Source of the DNA: an uncultured Naasia sp.
GTDB lineage: Bacteria > Actinomycetota > Actinomycetes > Actinomycetales > Microbacteriaceae
Assembly (NCBI GenBank): GCA_913778905.1
Contig: CAJYYA010000008.1
Coordinates: 186,001 to 250,000, forward strand
Length of the DNA stretch: 64,000 bases
Direction: 5' to 3'
Both the position numbers and the translations under genes were made by a program. Shown piece after piece: positions 1-8,310 of the stretch. Positions within the stretch are counted from its first letter, which is position 1, and every line of letters starts with the position of its first letter. A model generated the notes under the pieces. The model was not told the origin of the DNA, made no database searches, and saw nothing but the letters and a program-made list of their open reading frames with translations.

Positions 1-1452
1 GAACTGACGCGAGGTGAGTGAGTCCTGGCCGTTGAAGAAGCTGAGCCAGACGGGAGGGGTCGTGGTCGGGACGCTCTGAGTCGTGTTGCGGAGGAGGACG
101 AGGGCGTAGTCGCCGTCGGGGTTCGGTCCGGACGGGTTGTCGTAGATGAAGACCGAGTTCGGGATGTTCGAAGTCGCGCGGGTGGTAGACCCGATGAGCT
201 GACGAGTTGGTCCGTCGATGCGGTAGAGCTGGGCGATCATGTCGGTGGTGACACCGTTGACCGGCTCACCCCAGCCGATCATGGGAATGGGGCGTTCGCT
301 TCCGTTGAAGCTGAGCACGTCCCACGCCTGTGCGCCCGATTCGGGGTCGAAGTCGAGGCAGTCGGCCGAGGTCACCCCGGTCGGGAGAGCGATCCAGGCC
401 GGGCACGCCGTAGGCCGGTATGCGTCGGTCTCCCAACCCGCGATGGGGAGTCCGGCGCTCGGTCCGCGCCCCGTGACGTTGTTGTTGCCCGCGGCTGAGT
501 AGTAGGCGACGCCGTACTCCCTCTCGACGTACTCGATGGCGGACGAGAGGACGCCCTGCTGGTACACGGGCTCGTCAGGGAAGCCGAGGTCGTCGACGAT
601 GACCGTCGCTCCGTTCCGGGCGAGCAGGACGACACTCTCCGCCATGCCGATGGCGCCGAACCCGGCGCCGGATGCGAATGACAGGTCGGCTCCGGGCGCG
701 ATCCCATGGACGAGTTGCGCCATGGCGCGCCCTTCGTCGGCCGCGTTGGCGGGGCCCTCCTTCAGGACCTCGACGGGGGTGGTCCACCCGCAGGGGTTGC
801 CTTCACCGGGCAGGGCTCCTGCCTCGACGTCCTGCTGGGGGGAGGAGATGGTGGTGGCGCGTGCGTAGGAGTCGGAGATGATCCCCACCTTGACACCCGA
901 GCCGTCGACCCCGTAGTCGAGCCGGGCCAGATCGGCGGCGAGCGGTGCGGAGGAGTCGCTCGGGAAGGGAGTGCAGTCGGCAGGGTTGGCGGCGCCCGGT
1001 GCGGGTGCGGCGATGCCACCGGCCAGGGCTCTCGACTGCGTCAGGACCGGGTCGACGCTGATGACGCCGTCGATGCTCGCGAGCTCGCTGAAAACGGTGG
1101 GTTCGACGGTTGCCGAGATGGTCGGAGTGAAGGTGTTCACCCGGTCGACCTGGGCGATGGCGGCAACGGCCTCCACCTGTGCGGCGGTCGGCTTCGCGGA
1201 GAAGGTGATGTTGACGGCGAGACGACCGGCCGAGTCGTCGGCGAGGCTGATCGGGCCGTCGGCGGGCAGGCCGACCGCTGCAGCCACCTGCGCGGCTGTG
1301 GTGGCGCCGTCGTCGACGGCGGACTGCACGTTCCCGGCCAGCGTCGAGGCGGCCGCGGACTCCGGCTCGGGCTGTGCGAATGCGGAGGGGCCGGAGAAGA
1401 GGATCAATGCCGCCGATGCGACTGCCGCTGTAGTGAGGACTTGCCGTTTCAC
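1..1452 (-). CDS. Secreted subtilase-fold (S8/S53-like) serine protease, C-terminus beyond window
   Basis: Read on the minus strand from a GTG at 1452 with AAGGA five bases upstream; the frame stays open to base 1 (484 codons), so the 3' end is missing. The N-terminus (VKRQVLTTAAVASAALILF) is a signal peptide ending near AFA. The protein is collinear with the complete paralogue at 3016-5139, sharing GSGVKVGIISDS, a DEGRAMAQ segment followed by HGIAPGA, and GVAYYSAAGN, so it should be the same enzyme type. The active-site Ser would lie beyond the edge. As in the paralogue, Glu of DEGRAM sits where subtilisins have the catalytic His. It is divergent from the CPBP protease gene. An inverted repeat shared with the paralogue lies 73 bases upstream. 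Protease fold is confident from similarity between the copies; substrate unknown. Confidence 0.85.
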   Translation of the reverse strand, partial: MKRQVLTTAAVASAALILFSGPSAFAQPEPESAAASTLAGNVQSAVDDGATTAAQVAAAVGLPADGPISLADDSAGRLAVNITFSAKPTAAQVEAVAAIAQVDRVNTFTPTISATVEPTVFSELASIDGVISVDPVLTQSRALAGGIAAPAPGAANPADCTPFPSDSSAPLAADLARLDYGVDGSGVKVGIISDSYARATTISSPQQDVEAGALPGEGNPCGWTTPVEVLKEGPANAADEGRAMAQLVHGIAPGADLSFASGAGFGAIGMAESVVLLARNGATVIVDDLGFPDEPVYQQGVLSSAIEYVEREYGVAYYSAAGNNNVTGRGPSAGLPIAGWETDAYRPTACPAWIALPTGVTSADCLDFDPESGAQAWDVLSFNGSERPIPMIGWGEPVNGVTTDMIAQLYRIDGPTRQLIGSTTRATSNIPNSVFIYDNPSGPNPDGDYALVLLRNTTQSVPTTTPPVWLSFFNGQDSLTSRQF

Positions 1453-1524
1453 GCCGTTCCTTCGTTATGGTCGGGCAAGCGTGTGCGCCGCGTTCCCCCG
1501 TCGCTGTACGCCTCCCCCGAGACG

Positions 1525-1540
1525 GATCTCAGATGAGATC
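1525..1540. promoter_or_regulatory. Inverted-repeat operator upstream of the first subtilase gene
   Basis: GATCTCA-GA-TGAGATC is a perfect 7-base inverted repeat. A near copy (GGTCTCA-GAT-TGAGACC) sits at 5209-5225 at a similar distance from the paralogous gene. On the minus strand both are followed by two GGGGGA boxes. Its conservation between paralogues suggests a binding site for a common dimeric regulator; no regulator gene is visible here. Confidence 0.55.
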
Positions 1541-1664
1541 GATGCGCCCAAACTATCGACAACGGACGCACCCCGGGCCGGTCTGGGGAATCCGACGCGC
1601 CCCAATCATGGGCCCCTTGATCATGGGTCTGTGCGTGATCGAGGGGCCCGGGCTGACCCGAAGT

Positions 1665-1698
1665 GGGGATCGCTCGTGATCACGGTGGTTCTTAGATT
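1665..1698 (+). promoter_or_regulatory. Candidate promoter of the CPBP protease, leaderless start
   Basis: GGGG at 1665-1668 is followed after 24 bases by TAGATT (1693-1698), and the ATG begins six bases later at 1705. That spacing is typical of actinobacterial leaderless transcripts, and it explains why no Shine-Dalgarno sequence precedes this start. It resembles, with one base more, the G-run/N23/TAGnnT module found four times later in the window. Confidence 0.4.
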
Positions 1699-1704
1699 TG
1701 GCGC

Positions 1705-2670
1705 ATGACAGCAATCGATGCTCGGCATCAGAAGATCGACGCACCTCTCAGCGAGCACTCGGGCCATGACGTTCCGGTCGCTGCGCGCGACTTCGCGACC
1801 GGCATGTCACGCGGTGCGCGACCCACCGGAGTCATTGTCGGCACCCTGATGGTGCTCGTCGGGGTCCTCGCCATCACCGTGGTGCAGTCCGTCGTCGGCT
1901 TGTCGGTGCCTTTTGAGGTGATGAGCGCCCTGGGGCAGCCGCTCGAGGCCGTCGCTTTCGCGGGTGCCTGGGTGGTCATCGCGCTATGGGTGGTGTTCCG
2001 CGAGAAGCGGCGCTTCCGCACGGTCGGCTTCTTCCGCCCTCGTCAGGGTCTCGTGCAGGCCGGGCGCGGTGCGCTCATCGCCCTGGGTGCCATGGCGATC
2101 ATCGTGGCCGTGGGTGTGCTCAGCGGCAACCTCGTCTTCGTGCCGTCCGCGGCCTCCTTCTCGACCGCGCTCGTCGCGTTCGTGCTGATAGCCCTCCCGA
2201 TGTACCTCATGCAGGGCGGAGCCGAAGAGCTCCTCATGAGGGGCTATCTGATGCAGGTCTGGTACCGCCGTTTCGGGCGGACGGGGGCCGTTCTCGCGCC
2301 GACCGTCGTGTTCACCCTGCTCCACAGCCTGAACCCCGGCTTCTCATTCATGTCGGTCATCAACCTGGTGCTGGTCGGCCTGCTCTTCACGTTCTGGTCG
2401 CTGACCGAGGGCGCGTTGTGGGGCGTCATCGCGTTCCACGGTGTGTGGAACTGGGCCCAGGGGTGCGTCTTCGGTGCCGCAGTGTCGGGCGGAGACTCGG
2501 TCGCCGCACTGTTCCCCACGGCACCCACCCCGGGAGCGTCCGACCTCATCACGGGCGGGGTCTACGGATTCGAGTCGAGCGTGGTGTCGCTCGTGCTGAT
2601 CGGCCTGATGGCGCTCGCCGCGTTCATCGCGTTCCTGCGCGCACCGAAGGGAGTCGCCGCCTCAGCGTGA
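1705..2670 (+). CDS. CPBP family intramembrane glutamic endopeptidase
   Basis: A 321-residue polytopic membrane protein with about eight hydrophobic segments after a 45-residue cytoplasmic N-terminus. The CPBP (CAAX protease / bacteriocin-processing) motifs are present in order: EELLMR (EExxxR, Glu174, Glu175, Arg179), TLLHSLNP with the second-motif His, and AFHGVWNW with the last conserved His. Members include eukaryotic Rce1 and bacterial bacteriocin-maturation or self-immunity proteins; the substrate here cannot be read from sequence. It is divergent from the first subtilase gene. The start at 1705 is favoured by a TAGATT box six bases upstream. A family link to peptide maturation is notable given the small peptides at 24-38 kb, but the distance makes this speculative. 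Confidence 0.88.
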   Translation: MTAIDARHQKIDAPLSEHSGHDVPVAARDFATGMSRGARPTGVIVGTLMVLVGVLAITVVQSVVGLSVPFEVMSALGQPLEAVAFAGAWVVIALWVVFREKRRFRTVGFFRPRQGLVQAGRGALIALGAMAIIVAVGVLSGNLVFVPSAASFSTALVAFVLIALPMYLMQGGAEELLMRGYLMQVWYRRFGRTGAVLAPTVVFTLLHSLNPGFSFMSVINLVLVGLLFTFWSLTEGALWGVIAFHGVWNWAQGCVFGAAVSGGDSVAALFPTAPTPGASDLITGGVYGFESSVVSLVLIGLMALAAFIAFLRAPKGVAASA

Positions 2671-2681
2671 CTGCCGAGCGG

Positions 2682-2712
2682 GCCGCCCGCGGGGTTTCAT
2701 AGCCCCGGCGGC
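2682..2712 (+). terminator. Terminator-like hairpin after the CPBP gene
   Basis: GCCGCC-CGCGGGG and GCCCCGGCGGC form an imperfect GC-rich hairpin around a TTTCATA loop, starting 12 bases after the CPBP stop codon. There is no strong T tract. Confidence 0.4.
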
Positions 2713-2731
2713 TACGAGCTTGATGCCTACG

Positions 2732-2833
2732 TCAGCGCGAGGCGTGCTCGTCGAGGTGGTTGTAGACCGTCTCGATGGGGGCGGTGACGTGGCGGTGCCA
2801 CCAGGAGCGGAGCGTGCGAATGGGGTGCGACAT
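2732..2833 (-). CDS. 33-residue microprotein of unknown function
   Basis: ATG at 2833 preceded at normal spacing by GAAGG; the frame ends in TGA at 2732. The product begins MSHPIRTLRSWWHRHVTAPI and is followed by ETVYNHLDEH. It is basic and aromatic in the first half, acidic in the second, and could form one amphipathic helix. It lies downstream of the subtilase at 3016-5139 in the same direction but 180 bases away. The ribosome binding site and protein-like composition support a real gene, yet it is too short for certainty. The rest of 2671-3015 holds only weak hairpins, for example TGTCCCC/GGGGACA at 2941-2960. Confidence 0.45.
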   Translation of the reverse strand: MSHPIRTLRSWWHRHVTAPIETVYNHLDEHASR

Positions 2834-3015
2834 GGGTGTGCCTTCGGGTGGGTGTCGAACCGCCTGCGATGTCGGGTACATCGAGTGGGGGAGCGGCTCT
2901 CGAACCATGATGCGGCATCCATGCTCGGATGTGGTCCTTTTGTCCCCGCAACTGGGGACATTCCCATGTACCCCGGAATGGGTGTCGGGAATGGCCCCGG
3001 TTGCGGAGCCTGCGA

Positions 3016-5139
3016 CTAGTGCCCTCGAACGTGTCGCCGCCGCGCGACCAGGACGGTCACGCCCAGCAGGAATGCGATCGCCGCTGCAGCGATGCCGGGT
3101 GCGGTCTCCTGCCCCGTGGACGCGAGCGATGCGGGCGCCGGAGCGGGGGCGGGGGAATCGGTGAGCAGGGCGAGCGCGTCGTCAGCTCGGACCAGCCCGG
3201 CACCGAAGACGGACTCGTCGGAGGTGTAGGCGGCCCACGGGTTCTTCACGGGGCGGGCTGTCGTGCGGAGGGCGTTCCAGATCCTCGTGGCGTCCGGTCG
3301 GCCGAGGTGGGACTGTGCCAGGGCATGGACCGCGGCGACGCTGGGTGCTGCCGCAGAAGTCCCGTAGAACCGGTGGACGGTCTGGCCGTCTTCGACGGTC
3401 GGGCGGCCCAGGAAGGTGTTCCGGGCTCCATCGATGCCCGCGATCATGGGAGACGCGATGTCGAGCGGCTCGCTGAGAGCGGGAGCAGGCGTGGAGGCGT
3501 CGGGATCGTAGGGCGCGAAGTACATGCGTGCCGGTCCGTGAGAGGAGAACGGTTCGGCGATGTCGGGGCTGAGCGCGGAGACGGCCGCTACGCCGAGGGC
3601 GGATCCGTCGGACATGTGGCCGAATGAGGCGCGCCCCACACGGTCATCGCCGGTGCTTCTGTCGAACTGACGCTGAACGAGTGAATCCATCCGGCCCATC
3701 GTCCCGATCCAGACCGGAGGTGTCGTGGTCGGTGTTCCGGACGTGGTGTTGCGAAGGATGACGAGGTCGTAGGTCCCGGCGGGGAGATTCGCCTGCGGAT
3801 CCGAGGCGAGCGAGGGGAAGATGAATGAGGCGTTGGGGATCTCCGCCTCGATCCGTGCTGACACTCCGATCAATTCTCGGGTGCTGCCGTCCACGCGGTA
3901 GAGCTGGCCCATCATGCCGGTGGTCACACCGCCTACGGGCTCACCCCAGCTCAGGAGTGGGGCGGGTCGGGTGGTCCCGTCGAAGGTCAGCGTGTCCCAT
4001 GCCTGCGTGGTCTCGGTGGGGTTGAAGTCGAGGCAGTCGGCGGTGGTGAAGGTCGGGGGGAGTTCGAGCCAATCCGGGCACGTCGCGGGGCGGTAGGCCC
4101 CGGTCTCCCACGCCGAGATGGGGCGTCCGGCGCTGTCGCCCCTGCCCGTCACGGTGTAGTTCCCGGCGGCCGAGTAGTAGGCGACGCCGTACTGCTTCTT
4201 CACGAACTCGATGGCGGAGGAGATGATTCCCTGCTGGAACAGCGGCTCGTTGCTGAAGACGATGTCGTCGACGATCACGGTCGCGCCGCCCCGGGCGAGG
4301 CGGACGATGTTCTCGGCCATGCCTTCAGGGCCGAAGTAGCCGGTGGCGAAGGCCAGCTCGGCACCGGGCGCGATGCCGTGCACCACCTGCGCCATCGCGC
4401 GACCCTCGTCGCTGCCCCTGTGGTCCTGGACGACGTCGACCGGCGTGGTCCACCCGCAGGGGTTGCCGACACCCGGTATCGCATCGAGCCTGATGTCTTC
4501 TTCGGGGGTGCTTGCGGCCTCCGCGTTCGTCGCGAAGGAGTCGGAGATGATGCCGACCTTGACTCCGCTGCCGTCCACGCCGAAGTCGAGCCGGGCGAGG
4601 TCGGCCGCGAGGGGCGCCGAGGAATCGCTGGGGTAGGGGGTGCACGACGTGGCCGACGCGGCTCGCGCAGCGGGAGCCGAGCCCGACGGCGTAGCTGAGG
4701 TCATCGAACCGACCGACGGGGTGAGCACCGGCGTAACCGAGGTCACTCCGGCGAGTGTCGAGAGCTCGGCGAGCCGCTCCGGGGCCACGCTGGCCGAGAT
4801 GGTCGGGGTGAACGTGTTGACGCTCGCGACCTCGGCGATCGCCGCGACTGCGGTCGCGTCGGCGCTCGTGGGCTTGGAGGCGTAGGTGATGGTGACGACG
4901 AGTCGTCCTGTCGCGTCGGTGGAGAGGCTCGACGGGCCGTCGACGGGAAGTCCCACGGCGTCGGCGATGGCGTCCACGGTGGTCGCGCCGCTGTCGATCG
5001 CGTCTCGGACACTGGCGCTCACCGTGGGTTCCGCGGGAGGAGCGGGCTCGGCCTGAGGGGTGGCCGATGCGGCCGTACCCGTCAGTGCGATGAGGGTCAT
5101 CGAGGCGAGCGCGGCTGCGGCGAGGAGATGTTTCTGCAT
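3016..5139 (-). CDS. Secreted, wall-anchored subtilase-fold (S8/S53-like) serine protease
   Basis: A 707-residue protein with a signal peptide (MQKHLLAAAALASMTLIALT), a propeptide-like N-terminal domain, and a protease domain from about residue 185. Asp200 lies in KVGIISDS and Ser595 in GTSAAAPS, the subtilase Asp and Ser motifs. The expected catalytic His is replaced by Glu245 in DEGRAMAQ, an arrangement seen in S53-like (sedolisin-type) members of the clan. The insert between them contains the YYSAAGN oxyanion-region motif. The C-terminus has LASTG, a hydrophobic helix and RRRHVRGH, a class E sortase-type signal. It is a paralogue of the protein at 1-1452. An alternative upstream ATG is not supported by a ribosome binding site. 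Activity is inferred; substrate unknown. Confidence 0.9.
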   Translation of the reverse strand: MQKHLLAAAALASMTLIALTGTAASATPQAEPAPPAEPTVSASVRDAIDSGATTVDAIADAVGLPVDGPSSLSTDATGRLVVTITYASKPTSADATAVAAIAEVASVNTFTPTISASVAPERLAELSTLAGVTSVTPVLTPSVGSMTSATPSGSAPAARAASATSCTPYPSDSSAPLAADLARLDFGVDGSGVKVGIISDSFATNAEAASTPEEDIRLDAIPGVGNPCGWTTPVDVVQDHRGSDEGRAMAQVVHGIAPGAELAFATGYFGPEGMAENIVRLARGGATVIVDDIVFSNEPLFQQGIISSAIEFVKKQYGVAYYSAAGNYTVTGRGDSAGRPISAWETGAYRPATCPDWLELPPTFTTADCLDFNPTETTQAWDTLTFDGTTRPAPLLSWGEPVGGVTTGMMGQLYRVDGSTRELIGVSARIEAEIPNASFIFPSLASDPQANLPAGTYDLVILRNTTSGTPTTTPPVWIGTMGRMDSLVQRQFDRSTGDDRVGRASFGHMSDGSALGVAAVSALSPDIAEPFSSHGPARMYFAPYDPDASTPAPALSEPLDIASPMIAGIDGARNTFLGRPTVEDGQTVHRFYGTSAAAPSVAAVHALAQSHLGRPDATRIWNALRTTARPVKNPWAAYTSDESVFGAGLVRADDALALLTDSPAPAPAPASLASTGQETAPGIAAAAIAFLLGVTVLVARRRHVRGH

Positions 5140-5208
5140 ACCCGTCCTTGAGATAGATGGGCCGCGTCAGCATCGGATCCCCCGTGGCCATGCGCTTCCC
5201 CCGAAGCG

Positions 5209-5225
5209 GGTCTCAGATTGAGACC
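5209..5225. promoter_or_regulatory. Inverted-repeat operator upstream of the second subtilase gene
   Basis: GGTCTCA-GAT-TGAGACC, a perfect 7-base inverted repeat matching the element at 1525-1540. On the minus strand it is followed by TTCGGGGGAAGCG and then ACGGGGGATCC. TATCTC lies exactly 23 bases past the second G run (5155-5150), so a repressor or activator here would overlap or flank the promoter. Confidence 0.55.
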
Positions 5226-5350
5226 TACTCACGAATCGTACGAGTCTCGGGGATGGACCTGTCTTCGACTGGCCGAGCCGTCATGGGGAATTCTTCGGCC
5301 GTACCCGTGGCGAGGAACCGACGCCCTCTCGGCTCAGAAGAGCGGCTGAG

Positions 5351-6586
5351 TCAGCGGCTCGCGGTCAGCCGGTTCAGAAGAGCGGCGAGCGACTCCACCG
5401 CGTGACTCTCGTCGAGCACCGTGTGGCGGAACGCGAGGCCGTTCGCTCCGAGACGGTCGGCTCCGCGCGGGTCCTCGCGGAGTCGCCACGCGGCTTCCAG
5501 GAGGAGCGCCGGCTGCCCGGCGGGCACCACGACGCCGGCCTGCGCGGCATCGACCTCGGCAGCCGTGATCCCTGTGGGGTCGGTTGCGGCGATAACGGGT
5601 CGCCCGGCGTTGAAGTATGAGGTGAGCTTGCTCGGGACCGCCATCTCGGAGACGCCTTCCTTCTCGTTGACGAGGAGGATGTCGGCCGAGGCGAGGGTGG
5701 CCTGGAAAGCGGCGTCGTCGAGGGAGCCGATGAACTGGATCCGCTGGACTCCTTCGGCGGCGGTGATGAGGCGGTCCCGTTCGCTGCCGTTGCCGACGAG
5801 CACGAATCGGACGGGAAGTCCCCGCTCGTCGGCTTCACGGGCCGCGTCGATCACGTTCCCGAGGCCTTGCTTGGCTCCCATGTTGCCGCTGTGGAGCACG
5901 ACGGTCTCGTCGGAGCCCCACCCGTGCCCGGCTCGTGTCGCCGCGACATCGGGGGTGGGGGTCGGCTTGAGGTGCGTCCAGTTGCGGATCACCGTGATGC
6001 GTTCGGCAGGCACGCCCAGCTTGTCGACGAGGACGCCCTTGAAGCGGTCGTGGATGACGATGACGTGGTCGGCGGCGCGCAGAGTGGCTGATTCGATCCG
6101 CGTCATGAAGGACGCGAGTCCGGCTCCGCCTTGACCGGTCTCTTCAATGCCGAGGCTGTAGATGTCTTGAACCCACACGACCTTCGGCGTCCTGGGCGCG
6201 CGGATCTTCGCGGCTGCCACCCCGATGGCGGTGGAGAAGAGGGCGGGGCTGACGAACAGCAGCGCCCTCGGGCGCCCGAGCCGTGTGGTGGCGAGGCGCA
6301 ATCCGAAGCTGATCTCGGACAGGAGGCGCCGTACCCCGGTGGGGCGTTCGGGCACGTAGTGGCTCACGCGCGTGACGGGGACTCCGGCGATGTTCTCGCG
6401 GGTCGACCATCCGCCGTACCCGTCCCGCACGGTCCACTCGGGGTAGTGCGGGTGGGCGGTCACGACTCGGGACGCCCACCCGTGCTCGCGCAGTGCCGCC
6501 GCGGCTGCCCCGGTGTAGGGAGCGATGCCGGTGGTCTCCGGAGGGAAGTTGATGCCCAGAATCGCGACGCGCGAAATGTCCCCCAC
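5351..6586 (-). CDS. Family 4 glycosyltransferase, WcaI-like
   Basis: A 411-residue GT-B fold enzyme. The N-terminal ILGINFPPETTGIAPYTG motif is typical of the WcaI (colanic acid) branch of GT4. The C-terminal half has VVLHSGNMGAKQGLGNVIDA and the sugar-nucleotide site ending LLVNEKEG...AVPSKLTSYFNAGRPVIAA. It likely transfers a sugar from a nucleotide donor to a lipid-linked repeat unit at the inner membrane face. Its place downstream of gmd, fcl and a small membrane protein on the same strand suggests one operon and a link to a fucose-containing unit, although the exact donor cannot be read. The start is GTG within GTGGGGGAC, with no separate Shine-Dalgarno sequence. Confidence 0.88.
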   Translation of the reverse strand: MGDISRVAILGINFPPETTGIAPYTGAAAAALREHGWASRVVTAHPHYPEWTVRDGYGGWSTRENIAGVPVTRVSHYVPERPTGVRRLLSEISFGLRLATTRLGRPRALLFVSPALFSTAIGVAAAKIRAPRTPKVVWVQDIYSLGIEETGQGGAGLASFMTRIESATLRAADHVIVIHDRFKGVLVDKLGVPAERITVIRNWTHLKPTPTPDVAATRAGHGWGSDETVVLHSGNMGAKQGLGNVIDAAREADERGLPVRFVLVGNGSERDRLITAAEGVQRIQFIGSLDDAAFQATLASADILLVNEKEGVSEMAVPSKLTSYFNAGRPVIAATDPTGITAAEVDAAQAGVVVPAGQPALLLEAAWRLREDPRGADRLGANGLAFRHTVLDESHAVESLAALLNRLTASR

Positions 6587-6612
6587 ACGTTGACTGTAGC
6601 TGTCGTCGTGGT

Positions 6613-7290
6613 TCAGGACGTCCCTATCGTCGGCGCAACTTCAATACCGAGGAGGACGAGGAGCAGCAGGAATCCGGGGGCCAGGGCGAATCCAGCGACG
6701 ATGTCGACTTTGTCGGCAACGGACGCCTGGCATACAGCGCGGAGGAGGGCGCGAGACGACGACGGAGAAAATCGGTGAATCCACCAGTCGACGGCGTTCC
6801 GGCGGCCCCTCCTACCGAGACGAAACAGATCGATCAGAAGTCCCGCCCATATGAACACCGCCGCCACGACGACGAGCCCGATCAGCAATTCGGCGGTGTT
6901 GGCTACGACGGCCTGTGTAGGCGCCGGGTCCGCGGCAACGGGTGACGCGGTCATCGACCACGTCCACAACGCCCCACCGAAGAAGGCCGCGATCGTGATC
7001 CCTCGCCTCCAGAATGCTGCGGCACGTCGCCACAAGATAGAAATGTCCGCGAGCGGGGTCAGCGGTTTGGCGATTGCGGCCGCGAGCAAAGCGACGAGAA
7101 GAACCCAAACGGTGGCTGAGGCGAATACCGCTAGACCTCCGACCACGAGGAATTGACCCAAATTCTCAAGTGCGCGCGAGATAAATGCACCGATGATGGC
7201 GCAAGCGAACAGCACCGGGTAGGCGATGAGGATGGGAGACCAGCGAATCCGTCGAATCATGCCGCGGATCTTCTCGCGGACGGCCGACAC
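6613..7290 (-). CDS. Uncharacterised multi-pass membrane protein
   Basis: A 225-residue protein with five or six hydrophobic segments: SPILIAYPVLFACAIIGAF near the N-terminus, two in the middle, LLIGLVVVAAVFIWAGLLI, and a C-terminal APGFLLLLVLLG. Loops are rich in Arg (FRLGRRGRRNAVDWW). No recognisable motif. GTG at 7290 is 12 bases after the fcl stop codon; an internal ATG (MIRRIRWSP) is an alternative start. Position between fcl and a glycosyltransferase suggests a part in making or exporting the fucosylated polymer, but this rests on context only. Confidence 0.7.
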   Translation of the reverse strand: MSAVREKIRGMIRRIRWSPILIAYPVLFACAIIGAFISRALENLGQFLVVGGLAVFASATVWVLLVALLAAAIAKPLTPLADISILWRRAAAFWRRGITIAAFFGGALWTWSMTASPVAADPAPTQAVVANTAELLIGLVVVAAVFIWAGLLIDLFRLGRRGRRNAVDWWIHRFSPSSSRALLRAVCQASVADKVDIVAGFALAPGFLLLLVLLGIEVAPTIGTS

Positions 7291-7302
7291 GACTTCGCGA
7301 AG

Positions 7303-8310
7303 CTACTCCCGCAACGACCCGATGTGCTCGCGGTACCACTCGACCGTGGACCGCAGCCCGTCTTCGAGCCCGATCTGAGCGGTCCAGCCGGCGTCCGCCA
7401 GCTTGGACACGTCGAGGAGCTTCTGCGGGGTGCCGTCCGGCTTTGAGATGTCCCACTCGGTGTCGCCGGTGAAGCCCACGACCCGCGCGATGGTCTCGGC
7501 GATCTCGCGGATCGTCACGTCCGAGCCGGTGCCCACGTTGACCTGCTGCGGGCCGTCGTAGTGCTCCATCAGGTGGAGGCAGGCGGCTGCCATGTCATCG
7601 ACGTGGAGGAACTCGCGGCGGGGAGTGCCGGTGCCCCAGTTCGTCACGGTCGGCAACCCCTGCTGGGCGGCTTCGTCGTAACGGCGGATGAGAGCCGGGA
7701 GGACGTGCGAGCCGGTGGGGGAGAAGTTGTCGCCCGGGCCGTAGAGGTTGGTCGGCATGGCCGAGATCCACGGGAGTCCGTACTGACGGCGAACGGCCTG
7801 GATCTGCATGATGCCGGCGATCTTCGCGATGGCGTAGGCGTCGTTGGTGTGCTCGAGGTAGCCCGTCAGGAGCGCGCCCTCATGGATCGGCTGGGGTGCG
7901 TACTTCGGGTAGATGCACGACGACCCAAGGAACAGCAGTCGATCGGTCTTCTGGTCGAGGGCTGCGCTCAGGACGTTGTCCTGGATGCGCAGGTTGTCGC
8001 TGAGGAAGTCGACCGGGTAGGTGTTGTTCGCCAGGATGCCGCCCACCTTCGCGGCGGCGAGCACCACGTAGCGGGGCTGGGTCTCAGCGAAGAAGGCAGC
8101 GACCGCGTCGCGATCCTTGAGGTCGAGCTCGGCCGAGGTGCGTCCGATGAGGTTGGTGAAACCCTCGGCTTCCAGCTTGCGCCAGATGGCCGACCCGACG
8201 AGGCCACGGTGGCCGGCGATGTAGAACGGCGCCGACCGGTCGAGTGCAGCCGGGGTGTATTCGACGTCGTCGGTGACGCGTGCGCCCTCGGTCTCGCCGA
8301 TCGTGCTCAC
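7303..8310 (-). CDS. fcl: GDP-L-fucose synthase
   Basis: A 335-residue extended short-chain dehydrogenase that epimerises and reduces GDP-4-keto-6-deoxymannose to GDP-L-fucose. The Rossmann motif GHRGLVGSA, the [14 protein letters not shown] segment with the active Ser, and YAIAK (YxxxK) are present, as is the family signature [10 protein letters not shown]. The start is GTG at 8310, overlapping the gmd stop codon by four bases (GTGA), so the two are translationally coupled. Longer in-frame extension upstream lies inside gmd and is not used. With gmd it forms the complete two-step route from GDP-mannose. Confidence 0.95.
   Translation of the reverse strand: MSTIGETEGARVTDDVEYTPAALDRSAPFYIAGHRGLVGSAIWRKLEAEGFTNLIGRTSAELDLKDRDAVAAFFAETQPRYVVLAAAKVGGILANNTYPVDFLSDNLRIQDNVLSAALDQKTDRLLFLGSSCIYPKYAPQPIHEGALLTGYLEHTNDAYAIAKIAGIMQIQAVRRQYGLPWISAMPTNLYGPGDNFSPTGSHVLPALIRRYDEAAQQGLPTVTNWGTGTPRREFLHVDDMAAACLHLMEHYDGPQQVNVGTGSDVTIREIAETIARVVGFTGDTEWDISKPDGTPQKLLDVSKLADAGWTAQIGLEDGLRSTVEWYREHIGSLRE

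Noticed and set aside
2941-2960. TGTCCCC/GGGGACA hairpin as a terminator for the subtilase gene
   Set aside because: No T tract on either strand and a short stem; left unannotated as a separate terminator.
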